A DNA stretch of 64,000 nucleotides from Propionibacteriaceae bacterium (GTDB lineage Bacteria; Actinomycetota; Actinomycetes; Propionibacteriales; Propionibacteriaceae): positions 22,990 to 86,989 of the forward strand of contig JAUNUF010000002.1 of assembly GCA_030538315.1 (NCBI GenBank). The letters are read 5' to 3'. The notes under the pieces are model-generated. The model was not told the DNA's origin. It saw only the letters and a list, made by a program, of their open reading frames with translations, and did no database searches. Made by a program: the position numbers and the translations under genes. Numbering within the stretch: position 1 is the first letter of the stretch; each line of letters begins with the position of its first letter. Below, piece by piece: positions 10,843 to 20,281 of the stretch.

Positions 10843-11459
10843 CCTCTGAGCTCGAGCGGCTGCGCCAGGTGATGGCGGAGCTGCGGGCCAAGTGCCCGTG
10901 GGACGCCGAACAGACCCACCGCTCGCTGCTCAATCACCTCATCGAGGAGGCCTGCGAGGTCGTCGACGCCGTCGAAACCGGCTCCGATGCGGAGCTGGCG
11001 GAGGAACTGGGAGACGTCCTCCTGCAGGTCTACTTCCACTCGCAGATCGCCACGGACGAGGGTCGCTTCACCATCGACGACGTGGCCCGCGGCATCTCAG
11101 ACAAGTTGGTGCGCCGTCATCCGCACGTCTTCAGCGACGAGGACGTCCCCGCAGACATGTGGGAGAGCTGGGAGAAGCGCAAGCAGGCGGAGAAGGGGCG
11201 CACGTCTTCGCTGGAAGGCATCGCGGAATCGCTCTCGGTGATTGCCCGGGCCCACAAGGTGGTCTCGCGTTCGCGCTCGCATGCGGTCGCCGTCGAGCTG
11301 CCTTCGGAGCCCATCGACGAGGAGAGCGTTGGCCGCGAGATCATCGCCCTCGTCGCCCGTGCGCAGGCCAGCGGGATCGACGCCGACGCCGCGGCCCGCC
11401 GAGCGCTGCGGGAGCTTGAGGGGCGCATCACCGAGGCTGAGGTGCAGGGCGGTTCGTAG
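10839..11459 (+). CDS. mazG: MazG nucleoside triphosphate pyrophosphohydrolase
   Basis: House-cleaning NTP pyrophosphatase. 206 residues from the GTG that overlaps the previous stop; longer in-frame extensions upstream lie inside the lipoprotein gene and are rejected. The MazG signature is clear: CPWDAEQTHRSLLNHLIEEA followed by EELGDVLLQVYFHSQIA, giving the EExxE...ELGD magnesium-binding residues. The segment VRRHPHVFSDE is also conserved. Single MazG domain with a short C-terminal helical tail. Located between mfd and eno as in other actinobacteria. Confidence 0.93.
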   Translation: MTSELERLRQVMAELRAKCPWDAEQTHRSLLNHLIEEACEVVDAVETGSDAELAEELGDVLLQVYFHSQIATDEGRFTIDDVARGISDKLVRRHPHVFSDEDVPADMWESWEKRKQAEKGRTSSLEGIAESLSVIARAHKVVSRSRSHAVAVELPSEPIDEESVGREIIALVARAQASGIDADAAARRALRELEGRITEAEVQGGS

Positions 11460-11461
11460 GG

Positions 11462-11902
11462 ATGAGTGACTCCCTGACAAGACATCGTGTGGTAGCGGGC
11501 CTGGTCATCAGCGTCTTCTACGTGGTTTTCTGGCTCGTCTTCAGGATGGAGACCAGCCCCTTCATGGTGTACACCCCACGCTGGGTTGCAGGGATCATGG
11601 TGTTCTTCGCCGTGATCAGCCTGGGTTGCGCGCTGCTGGGGCCGCGATGGGCAGGGTATTGGAGCCTGGGTGGATTCCTCGCTGGTGTCGTCCTCGGCGA
11701 GGTGATCGGCGAGTTCGTTTACGCCCTCCAAATGGACAGACTGAACGAGTTGAAGCAGGATCCGTCGTACAACCAGAATTGGGAGCCCCATCAGCCGGGT
11801 TGGCTCATCGCAATCGTTGTGTTCTTGGCGCTGTCGGCTTACGGGCTCTGGCGTGGTCGAAGTGCGTCTGGTGAACCCACCCCCACTCACGGTGGGGCCT
11901 GA
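11462..11902 (+). CDS. Small integral membrane protein, unknown function
   Basis: 146 residues with about four predicted membrane segments (roughly 11-28, 40-60, 65-85, 112-128) and a polar loop between the last two (QMDRLNELKQDPSYNQNWEP). No recognised family. It starts 2 bases after the mazG stop, so it is probably co-transcribed with mazG. A 6-bp hairpin formed by CCCCAC at 11881-11886 and GTGGGG at 11892-11897 lies at its 3' end and may end the operon before eno. Confidence 0.7.
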   Translation: MSDSLTRHRVVAGLVISVFYVVFWLVFRMETSPFMVYTPRWVAGIMVFFAVISLGCALLGPRWAGYWSLGGFLAGVVLGEVIGEFVYALQMDRLNELKQDPSYNQNWEPHQPGWLIAIVVFLALSAYGLWRGRSASGEPTPTHGGA

Positions 11903-11913
11903 TTCTCGACTAG

Positions 11914-13233
<1,320 letters not shown>

Positions 13234-13248
13234 TCGCTAGGCTCCACT

Positions 13249-13371
13249 CCGCCAACTGAATTGGCACCGCGCCAACGAAATCTGTCCCCGCCAGTGAAAT
13301 ATCACGGGCACCGACGGTTCTCGTTGGCGCGGTGCTATTTCGTTGGCGCGGCGGTCGTTTGGTTGGCGCAG
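13249..13371. repeat. Intergenic inverted word array A
   Basis: The 256-base gap between eno and the ftsB-like gene contains six copies of a TTGGCG/CGCCAA-centred word: three in one orientation starting at about 13250, 13270 and 13289, three in the other at about 13322, 13341 and 13361, each followed by related spacers, with a period of about 20 bases. Perfect 15-base inverted repeats join 13264-13278 with 13321-13335, and alternatively 13267-13281 with 13337-13351, so two mutually exclusive hairpins are possible. No coding potential. Confidence 0.8.
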
Positions 13372-13477
13372 TGGCTCGACGGCCCTTCGTCGTCCTGCGG
13401 CCCTCGTGCCGCGGGCGCAGCACGCTCAGGGACCAGCATGACCGCGCGTCGCGGGCGGGGCCCGTCGAGAGTTGCGG

Positions 13478-13483
13478 CACACT
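13478..13483 (+). promoter_or_regulatory. Leaderless-type -10 (CACACT) of ftsB-like gene
   Basis: CACACT ends 6 bases before the GTG at 13490 and there is no Shine-Dalgarno sequence. It fits the spacing seen at more than 20 genes in this window and supports the GTG over the upstream TTG at 13472. Confidence 0.5.
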
Positions 13484-13489
13484 GGTTGG

Positions 13490-14050
13490 GTGGCTCAATC
13501 CCCTCGCCTCAGCAACTCCGGCCCCGGCCGCGGCACCCCGCGGTCTCGGACGAGCGCGCGCCCGGGGGAGCGCAACCGCAAGCCCGCCGTCGAACCGCTG
13601 CCGGAGCAGGAGGTCGACAGGGCGCTGAGCTCCAAGCCCGCGCCCCCGCCGCGCGCCAGCCGGGCAGTGACCGCCACGTGGCGGCTCGTGGTGCTGCTCG
13701 CCGTGGTGGCCGGCCTCGGGTTGGTGTTGGCCAACTCGCTGCGGGTCTACTTCGCGCAGGCCGCGGAGATCGCTGCCGTGCGGGCAGAGATCGTGGCGGA
13801 ACAGGATCGCATCGCGGAGATGCAGGATCAGCTGGCCCGGTGGGATGACCCGGAGTACGTCCGCTCGGTTGCCCGCGTTCGGCTGGGTTGGGTGATGCCG
13901 GGCGAGATCGGTTACCGCGTGATCGACGCGGAGGGCAACCCGCTTGAGGGCGTCACCATGGAGGAGCCGGAACCTGAGCTGACGGGCGAGTGGTACGAGA
14001 AGATGTGGACCTCCGTGAAGCTTGCAGACACCCCGGCGGAAAAGGAATAG
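13490..14050 (+). CDS. FtsB/DivIC-like septum formation initiator
   Basis: 186-residue bitopic division protein. A Pro/Arg-rich cytoplasmic N-terminus (1-58) precedes one membrane segment (about 65-82, VVLLAVVAGLGLVLANSL), a coiled coil (about 88-115, IAAVRAEIVAEQDRIAEMQDQLARW) and the conserved DPEYVRSVARVRLGWVMPGE motif of the DivIC family. Expected to act with FtsL/FtsQ at the septum. It follows eno and precedes DUF501 and ppx, the usual actinobacterial order. GTG start chosen from the leaderless promoter pattern. Confidence 0.88.
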   Translation: MAQSPRLSNSGPGRGTPRSRTSARPGERNRKPAVEPLPEQEVDRALSSKPAPPPRASRAVTATWRLVVLLAVVAGLGLVLANSLRVYFAQAAEIAAVRAEIVAEQDRIAEMQDQLARWDDPEYVRSVARVRLGWVMPGEIGYRVIDAEGNPLEGVTMEEPEPELTGEWYEKMWTSVKLADTPAEKE

Positions 14051-14052
14051 GC

Positions 14053-14544
14053 ATGAGCGAACCCACCCGAGAAGATCTCGCCGCGGTAGAGCTGCAGCTG
14101 GGCCGCGAGCCGCGCGGTGTCGTCGAGATCGCCTGGCGCTGCCCCTGCGGCAAGCCCGGCGTGGTCAAGACGGAGCCGCGCCTGCCCAACGGCACGCCGT
14201 TCCCCACCACCTACTACCTGACCTGCCCCCGCGCCACGTCGGCCACGTCCACGTTGGAGGCCTCCGGCCTGATGGCGGAGATGACGGAGCGGCTCAAAAC
14301 CGACGACGAGCTCGCCGCCGCCTACCAGCGCGCCCACGAATCCTACCTGGCAGATCGCGAGGAACTGGGCCACGTCGAGGAGATCGACGGCATCACCGCC
14401 GGCGGCATGCCCACCCGCGTCAAGTGCCTGCACGTGCTCGTGGGCCACGCGCTGGCCAAGGGCCCCGGGGTCAACCCGCTCGGCGACGAGGCCGTGGAAC
14501 TGCTCGGCGAGTTCTGGCAGACCCCCTGCCTGGAGGCTGAATGA
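14053..14544 (+). CDS. DUF501 family protein
   Basis: 163-residue protein of the DUF501 family, found almost always between the divIC-like gene and ppx in actinobacteria. Visible family landmarks: EIAWRCPCGKPGVVKTEPRL, PTTYYLTCPRA and the C-terminal GMPTRVKCLHVLVGHALAKG; the paired cysteines could bind a metal. Function unknown. Start is 2 bases after the upstream stop and the 3' end overlaps ppx by 4 bases, so it is in one operon with both. Confidence 0.9.
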   Translation: MSEPTREDLAAVELQLGREPRGVVEIAWRCPCGKPGVVKTEPRLPNGTPFPTTYYLTCPRATSATSTLEASGLMAEMTERLKTDDELAAAYQRAHESYLADREELGHVEEIDGITAGGMPTRVKCLHVLVGHALAKGPGVNPLGDEAVELLGEFWQTPCLEAE

Positions 14545-15455
14545 GCACCGTCGCAGCCGTTGATTGCGGCACCAACTCCATCCGCCTGCTGATCCTGCGG
14601 CAGGAGGCCGACGGCGGGCTCACCGAACTCGCCCGCGAGGTGCGGCTCGCCAAGCTTGGCCAAGGGGTCGACGCCACCGGCGAGTTCCACCCTGATGCGC
14701 TGGCACGAGCCAACGCCGTGTTCGAGGATTTCGCTGCGCTCATCGCTCAGCAGGGAGTGGACCGGATTCGCTTCGTGGCAACCTCCGCCGCGCGGGACGT
14801 CTCCAACCGGGCGGAGTTCGAGGCCAACGTGCGCGCGCGGCTGGGAGTTGACGTGGATGTGATCCCCGGCTCCGAGGAGGCCAGGCTCTCCACGCTGGGC
14901 GTGCTGAGCGGCGTCGACGTCGATACTCCAGCGCTGGTCTTCGACATCGGCGGCGGCTCCACCGAACTGATCGTGGTGGGGGAGGGCGAGCACGTGCTCT
15001 CGTCCATCAGCCTCAACATCGGCGCGGTGCGCATCAACGAGCGCTTCCTGCCGGGCGACCCGCCGTCGGAGGACGACGTGGCCCGGGCCCGCGCCTACAT
15101 CGGCAAGCAGCTCGACGGCGCGGGGATCGACTTCGCGGGGCTGGCCAGCGCGGTGGGGGTCGCTGGTACCGTCACGAGCTTCGCCGCTGCGGTGCTGGGT
15201 ATCCAGGAGTACACCCGCGAGGCCATTCACGAAACGGTCCTGACTCGGGGCAACATCACCGAGACCTTGGAGCGGTGGCTCACCCAACCGTCGGCCGTCA
15301 CCGCTCAAGAGCCGTGCATGCATCCGCTGCGCGCCGCAGTGATTGGCGCTGGTGGCCTCATCCTCGACGAGATCTCCCGGCGGGTGCCCGGCGGCGAGGT
15401 GCTGGTGAGCGAAACGGACATCCTCGACGGGATCGCGCTGGGGCTGCTGCCGTGA
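14541..15455 (+). CDS. ppx: Exopolyphosphatase/guanosine pentaphosphatase (Ppx/GppA)
   Basis: Hydrolyses terminal phosphates of polyphosphate and/or pppGpp. 304 residues, the short actinobacterial form with only the actin-like ASKHA domains. Phosphate loops visible: VAAVDCGTNSIRLLIL near the start, FVATSAARDVSNR near 70-85 and VFDIGGGSTELIVVG near 133-147. ATGA overlap with DUF501 at the 5' end, and another overlap with the next gene. Whether polyphosphate or pppGpp is preferred cannot be told from sequence. Confidence 0.92.
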   Translation: MSTVAAVDCGTNSIRLLILRQEADGGLTELAREVRLAKLGQGVDATGEFHPDALARANAVFEDFAALIAQQGVDRIRFVATSAARDVSNRAEFEANVRARLGVDVDVIPGSEEARLSTLGVLSGVDVDTPALVFDIGGGSTELIVVGEGEHVLSSISLNIGAVRINERFLPGDPPSEDDVARARAYIGKQLDGAGIDFAGLASAVGVAGTVTSFAAAVLGIQEYTREAIHETVLTRGNITETLERWLTQPSAVTAQEPCMHPLRAAVIGAGGLILDEISRRVPGGEVLVSETDILDGIALGLLP

Positions 15456-16459
15456 TGATGCCCTCGCTTCCGCTGGTGCAGGCCCCCATGGCCGGCGTTC
15501 AGGGGAGCGCACTGGCGCTGGCGGTCAGTGGCGCAGGGGCGCTGGGGTCGCTTCCTGCGGCCATGCTCAGCGACGAGGCGCTCACGGCAGAGCTGAGCGT
15601 GCTTGCGGCGTCAGAGCTGCCGTACAACGTCAATTTCTTCGCGCACCAGATGCCAGCGCCGGATCCGGCCGCGGATGACGCCTGGGTGGCCGCGCTGGCG
15701 CCCTATCGGGCGGAGTTCGGGGTGGCGGAGACGGGCAGCACCGCCTCGCGCCGGCCGTTCGACGAAGGCGTCTGTGGTCTGGTGGAACCGTTCGCCCCGC
15801 CCATCGTCAGCTTCCACTTTGGGCTGCCGGACGAGGCGTTGCTGCGCCGGGTGAAGGCTTGGGGTGCGGTGGTCATGAGCACCGCCACCACCGTTGATGA
15901 AGCCCGGTGGCTGGTGGCCCACGGCGCTGATGTGGTGATCGCCCAGGGCTGGGAGGCGGGCGGGCACCGCGGGCACTTCCTGTCGATGGATCCTTCGTTG
16001 CACCGGCCCACGCTGGAGTTGGTGCGGGCGGTCAAGGCCGCCGTCGACGCACCGGTGGTGGCGGCTGGCGGCATCACCACCGCCGAGCACGTCCGGGCCG
16101 CGCTGGATGCGGGCGCGTTGTCCGTTCAGGTGGGGACTGCGTTCCTGCTGGCCGACGAGGCGACCACCTCGCCCTTCCACAGGGAGGCGCTGCTGCAACC
16201 GCACGAGACGGTGGTGACAACGGCGATGACCGGCCGGCCAGCGCGCGGGATTCCCAACCGGCTGATCAATGATCTGGGCGCCTTCCCCGAGGCCGTGCCG
16301 CCGTTCCCGCGGGCCGCCGGCGCCATCGCCCCGCTCAAGGTCGCGGCAGAGGCACGGGGCCGCGCGGATTTCACCTCCATGTGGTGCGGAACGAGCACCG
16401 AAGGGTTGCGCGCGGCCCCGGCCGCCGAGATCGTGGCTGAGCTCACTCCTCGGCGGTGA
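15455..16459 (+). CDS. Nitronate monooxygenase-like FMN protein
   Basis: 334-residue TIM-barrel flavoprotein of the nitronate monooxygenase/2-nitropropane dioxygenase family. Motifs: N-terminal LVQAPMAGVQGSALALAVS, central VIAQGWEAGGHRGHF (substrate/FMN loop containing the family His), VAAGGITTAEHVRAAL and SVQVGTAFLLADE (phosphate-binding loop). Possible starts are GTG 15452, ATG 15455 and ATG 15458, all overlapping or touching the ppx stop. The 3' end overlaps the convergent flotillin gene by 17 bases. Physiological substrate unknown. Confidence 0.88.
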   Translation: MMPSLPLVQAPMAGVQGSALALAVSGAGALGSLPAAMLSDEALTAELSVLAASELPYNVNFFAHQMPAPDPAADDAWVAALAPYRAEFGVAETGSTASRRPFDEGVCGLVEPFAPPIVSFHFGLPDEALLRRVKAWGAVVMSTATTVDEARWLVAHGADVVIAQGWEAGGHRGHFLSMDPSLHRPTLELVRAVKAAVDAPVVAAGGITTAEHVRAALDAGALSVQVGTAFLLADEATTSPFHREALLQPHETVVTTAMTGRPARGIPNRLINDLGAFPEAVPPFPRAAGAIAPLKVAAEARGRADFTSMWCGTSTEGLRAAPAAEIVAELTPRR

Positions 16460-17954
16460 TGTCCTTCAGCGGCTCCGGCTTCTTGGCACCCACCTTGTCG
16501 AGGATGGCCGTCAGATCGTAGCCCGTGGTGTCCTTCACCAACTGCAGGGTCTGCATCAGGTTGTCGGTCACCTGGCGGGGCAGCGTCGAGGCGCCATCGG
16601 TGGAGACCACCGTCAGCTTGTCGATGTTGCCCATGGGTGCAGCCACCTTCTCCGCCATCTGCGGCAGCACCTCGATGAGCATCTGCAGCACGGCGGCGTC
16701 GTTGTAGTGCGCGAATGCCTCCGCGCGCTTGTCCATGGCCTCCGCCTCGGCCTGGCCGACGGCGAGCACCGCGGCGGCCTTCGCCTCGCCCTCGGCCCGA
16801 ACGGCCTCAGCCTCAGCGATACGACGGGCCTTCTCGGCCTCACCGCGGCGGGCACCCTCGATGGCCTCAGCCTCAGCGAGCGCGGAGCGGCGAGACTTCT
16901 CGCCCACGCCGGTGAGCCGATCTCGCTCTGCCTGGGCCTCAGCATCCGCGATGGACGCAGCCTTGCGGGCCTCCGCCTCGAAGATCGCCGCGTTGCGGAG
17001 CGCCTCTGCTTCGGTCTCGACGCGGTACCGCTCGGCATCCGCCGGGCGGCGCACCTCGGTGTCCAGCTCGCGTTCCTTCAGAGCCGCCTTGGCCACGGCC
17101 ACCTTCTCCTGCTCCTGCAGGATCGCCTGGTCCCGGTCCGCCTGCGCGAGGGGGCCAGCCGACGCCGCGGTGGCGCGGGCCGCGTCGGTCTCAGACTGGA
17201 TCTCCGCTTCCTTGAGCACCAGCGCACGCTGGGCGATGGCGATCTCCTGCTCGGCGGCGATGCGCGCCTGCTCTGCCTCGCGGCGGGCCTCGGCCTCGGC
17301 GACGGCGGCCATCCGGCCCACCTTCGCGGATTCGGGGCGGCCAAGATCAGACAGGTAGGTGCCGTCGTCTGAGATGTCCTGGATCTGGAAGGTGTCCAGC
17401 ACCAGGCCCTGGCCGGTGAGCGAGGATTCGGATTCGTCCGTGACCCGCTGCGCGAACGCTGCGCGGTCACGAATGATCTGCTCCACCGTCAGCGAGCCCA
17501 CGATGGAACGCAGCGAGCCGGCAAGCGTCTCCTGTGTGAACGTCTCAATCTCGTCCTGTTGGCCGAGGAAGCGCTGTGCCGCGGCGCGGATGGAATCGTC
17601 GTTGCCGCCCACCTTGACGATGGCCACGCCCTCGAGGTTGAGCTTGATGCCCTGCCCGGAGACGGCGTTGCGGATGGTCACCATGATGCGGCGTGAGGAG
17701 AGATCCAGCACGTGCAGCTTCTGGATGAACGGGATGACGAACACGCCACCACCCATGACCACCTTCTGCCCGCTGAGATCAGTGGAGACCAGCCCGGTTT
17801 CGGGGTTGCGCACCTCCTTGCCCTTGCGGCCGGTGATGATGAACGCCTCGTTGGGCTTGGCCACCTTGTAGCGGCTGGCGATGAGCAGGCCCACGAGGAC
17901 CAGCAGGACCAACAGGCCCAGGATCGCGATCAAGACGGGGCTGATGTTTGGCAT
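16443..17954 (-). CDS. Flotillin family protein (SPFH domain)
   Basis: 503-residue membrane-microdomain scaffold. One N-terminal membrane segment (about 5-27), an SPFH/band 7 domain (about 30-190, VVMGGGVFVIPFIQKLHVLDLSS) and a long Ala/Glu-rich coiled coil (about 215-420) with the repeated AEAEA heptads of flotillins, then a short C-terminal domain. It lies 30 bases downstream of an NfeD-like gene on the same strand, the classic NfeD-flotillin operon, so the pair probably organises membrane domains together. Confidence 0.95.
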   Translation of the reverse strand: MPNISPVLIAILGLLVLLVLVGLLIASRYKVAKPNEAFIITGRKGKEVRNPETGLVSTDLSGQKVVMGGGVFVIPFIQKLHVLDLSSRRIMVTIRNAVSGQGIKLNLEGVAIVKVGGNDDSIRAAAQRFLGQQDEIETFTQETLAGSLRSIVGSLTVEQIIRDRAAFAQRVTDESESSLTGQGLVLDTFQIQDISDDGTYLSDLGRPESAKVGRMAAVAEAEARREAEQARIAAEQEIAIAQRALVLKEAEIQSETDAARATAASAGPLAQADRDQAILQEQEKVAVAKAALKERELDTEVRRPADAERYRVETEAEALRNAAIFEAEARKAASIADAEAQAERDRLTGVGEKSRRSALAEAEAIEGARRGEAEKARRIAEAEAVRAEGEAKAAAVLAVGQAEAEAMDKRAEAFAHYNDAAVLQMLIEVLPQMAEKVAAPMGNIDKLTVVSTDGASTLPRQVTDNLMQTLQLVKDTTGYDLTAILDKVGAKKPEPLKDITAEE

Positions 17955-17984
17955 GAGGGCCTTTCAGTTAGGTCTGGCAGGGAA

Positions 17985-18500
17985 TCAGGGGGAGAGTTCG
18001 CCGGAGGCCACGGGGGTGACCTCAACAGCGGTGGGGGAGAGGATGGCGGACACCCACACCTCATCACCGGAGGCGACGGGGGCCTGGGCCTTGGCGGCGA
18101 TCTTGCGCACGTGCCCGCCCACCGAGATCGAGATCTCGCCGTACCCGCCCTCCGGGATGGCCGTGATGACCCGGCCGGAGTGGCCGATCATCGCATCAGA
18201 CCTAAAGCTGGCTGCATCCTCGCTGCGCTTCAAGGCCTTGGTGAGACGCACGGCGCCCCAGGCGGCGAGCGCGCCCACGATCAGGCCCATGACGACGGCG
18301 ACCACCATGTTGTCGACGAGCGCCAACCCCAGCGCACCCCCAAACCCGAACGCCCCGATGAAGGCGGAGAGGGAGGAGATGGAGAAGAGGTCGTTGTCGA
18401 GGAAATCGAGATCCAGCACGCCGTCGAGCACGTCACCGACGATCAGGGAAACAACCACCAACACGATGCCAACCGCTCCGATGATCAGAAACGCGGTCAA
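17985..18500 (-). CDS. NfeD-like membrane protein with C-terminal OB fold
   Basis: 171 residues. Two hydrophobic blocks (about 4-25 and 45-85) are followed by a soluble beta-rich domain (MIGHSGRVITAIPEGGYGEISISVGG...) resembling the OB fold of short NfeD/YqiJ-type proteins. Partner of the downstream flotillin. The start is TTG at 18500 with an AAGGAAGG ribosome-binding site about 5 bases upstream; no in-frame ATG is better placed. The assignment to NfeD rests on context as much as sequence. Confidence 0.8.
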   Translation of the reverse strand: MTAFLIIGAVGIVLVVVSLIVGDVLDGVLDLDFLDNDLFSISSLSAFIGAFGFGGALGLALVDNMVVAVVMGLIVGALAAWGAVRLTKALKRSEDAASFRSDAMIGHSGRVITAIPEGGYGEISISVGGHVRKIAAKAQAPVASGDEVWVSAILSPTAVEVTPVASGELSP

Positions 18501-18592
18501 TGCGGCACCTTCCTTTGTGGTGTCTCCAGTTTACCGGGGCGCCAAAGCACCCGGCATCAGACCATGGTCCGGTTCACTACACTCGCCCTGAG

Positions 18593-18666
18593 GCCCTCGT
18601 AGCCCAATTGGCAGAGGCAGGCGGCTTAAACCCGCCCAAGTACGGGTTCGAATCCCGTCGGGGGCA
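18593..18666 (+). tRNA. tRNA with UAA anticodon (Leu by anticodon), short variable loop
   Basis: Complete 74-nt cloverleaf. Acceptor stem 18593-18599 pairs with 18659-18665 (one G-U), D arm 18602-18618, anticodon stem 18620-18624/18632-18636 with a 7-base loop and anticodon TAA at 18627-18629, five-base variable loop 18637-18641, T arm 18642-18658, discriminator A at 18666. CCA is not encoded. The anticodon reads the leucine codon UUA, but the variable loop is type I, not the long type II arm expected of a leucine tRNA. Discriminator A73 is compatible with leucine. Confidence 0.9.
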
Positions 18667-18674
18667 CTTCGTTG

Positions 18675-20129
18675 CTACTCGCGCGGCTCGGTGCCCGGTT
18701 CCGGGGCGGCCGGCACGTCGACCTCCAAGTCAGCGGGGTCCACGGCATCGGCCAGCAGGGTGACGACCTCGCCGTACTTCGGCGCCACGGCCACCCAGCC
18801 CAACTCGTCGGAGATCCGGTTGGCGAACAGCTCCGCGACGTGCGGCTCGCCGTGCGTCACGAACACCTCTTCGGGTTCCTTGTCCAGATCCTTCAGCCAA
18901 TCCATGAGATCCGAGGCGTCGCCGTGCACGGAGAACTCCCGGTCGCGCACGATCTCAGCGCGCACCCGCACGTAGCGACCGTTGATCTTGACCTGCCGCG
19001 CGCCCTCCTCCAGCGCCCGGCCGCGGGTGCCTTCAGCCTGGAAGCCGGTGAGGACGACGGTGTTGCGCGCGTCCGGCAGCAGCCGCTGCAGGTGGTAGAG
19101 CACCCGGCCGCCCTCGGCCATGCCGGAGCTGGAGATGATGATCATGGGATCCGTGCGCTTGTTGAGTGCCTTGGATTCGCGGCTCTTGCGGGTGGCCGTG
19201 AGATTGAGATCAGTGAAATCCGCCACAGTGATGTCGTCGCGCAGCTCGCCCAGTGATTCGTCGGCGTACACCGCCATCGCGGCCAGCGACATGGGCCCGT
19301 CGACGATCACCGGCACGTCCGGGATCCGACCCTCGCGCTTCATCTGCACCAGCGCGTGCAACACGGTCTCCGTGCGGTCGATCGCGAAGGCCGGCACCAC
19401 CACCTGGCCGCCCCGCTCGACCGTGCGACGGATGGCCGCGGCAAAGTCTTGGTGCGGCACGTCCGGCTCGGGGTGCTCGCGGTCGCCGTAGGTGGATTCG
19501 ATCAGCACCACATCTGCACCCGGAGGCGTCTCGCGATCCTTCAGGATGGGGTGGTCGTGGCGGCCCAGGTCACCCGAGAACAGCACCGAGCGGTCACCGA
19601 AGCGCACGTGCACCGAGGCCGAACCCAGGATGTGGGCCGAACGCACCCAGCGAGCCGTGATGCCGTCGATGTCGATGTCCGTGTTCCACTCGACGGCGCG
19701 GAACAGCGGCAGCGTGGCCTCTACGTCGTCGGTGGTGTAGATGGCCTCGGGGTTCTCATGCTTGGACCAGCCGCCGCGCACCGCGTCGTTGACCGACTGC
19801 TCCTGCAGCTTGCCCGAATCCCGCAGCACGATCTCGGCCAGCCGAATGGAGGCCTCCGTCGCCCAGATGGGCCCGCGGAAGCCGTGCTTGACCAGCGCTG
19901 GCAGGTACGCGACGTGATCCGTGTGCGCGTGGCTGAGGATGACGTCGGAGATGGTGGCCGGGTCGACGGGGAACTCGTCGCGGTTCTTCAGCCGCCATTC
20001 CTTCTCGCCCTGGAACATGCCAGCGTCGACGAGGACGCGCCGGTCATCCAGCGTCATGAGGTACTTGGAGCCGGTCACGGTGCCTGCCGCGCCGAGGAAC
20101 GTCAAGGTGGCCTTCTGAGGAGTGCTCAT
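18675..20129 (-). CDS. Metallo-beta-lactamase/beta-CASP RNA-processing exonuclease family protein
   Basis: 484 residues from the ATG at 20129. MBL-fold zinc site HAHTDHVAYLPAL near 70, followed by a beta-CASP domain (STYGDREHPEPDVPHQDF, IISSSGMAEGGRVLYHLQ) and the C-terminal RMMBL-type segment (GFQAEGTRGRAL, ...HGDASDLMDWLKDL, FVTHGEP). This is the COG1236/YSH1-like group related to CPSF73 nucleases, so an RNA endo- or exonuclease role is likely. The in-frame extension to 20204 is Pro/His-rich and unlike the family, so it was rejected. Confidence 0.9.
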   Translation of the reverse strand: MSTPQKATLTFLGAAGTVTGSKYLMTLDDRRVLVDAGMFQGEKEWRLKNRDEFPVDPATISDVILSHAHTDHVAYLPALVKHGFRGPIWATEASIRLAEIVLRDSGKLQEQSVNDAVRGGWSKHENPEAIYTTDDVEATLPLFRAVEWNTDIDIDGITARWVRSAHILGSASVHVRFGDRSVLFSGDLGRHDHPILKDRETPPGADVVLIESTYGDREHPEPDVPHQDFAAAIRRTVERGGQVVVPAFAIDRTETVLHALVQMKREGRIPDVPVIVDGPMSLAAMAVYADESLGELRDDITVADFTDLNLTATRKSRESKALNKRTDPMIIISSSGMAEGGRVLYHLQRLLPDARNTVVLTGFQAEGTRGRALEEGARQVKINGRYVRVRAEIVRDREFSVHGDASDLMDWLKDLDKEPEEVFVTHGEPHVAELFANRISDELGWVAVAPKYGEVVTLLADAVDPADLEVDVPAAPEPGTEPRE

Positions 20130-20217
20130 GCATCGATGGTGGCACGGGAGTGGCCCGCGGGGAAGGAAAACCCCGGCTCCGGGCCAGTTCAGGGTGTGAC
20201 GCACAGGAAATTGATAG

Positions 20218-20230
20218 GTACGGCACGTAC
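20218..20230. promoter_or_regulatory. Short palindrome upstream of yccA-like gene
   Basis: A 5-bp perfect inverted repeat (GTACG, 3-base spacer, CGTAC) 52 bases upstream of the YccA-family start, in the promoter-bearing gap shared with the divergent beta-CASP gene. It could be an operator; nothing else supports this. Confidence 0.25.
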
Positions 20231-20281
20231 TATTGAGCGCGACGGCTCCGCAGGGGGCCTTGACTCAGAAAGAGAAATCAC

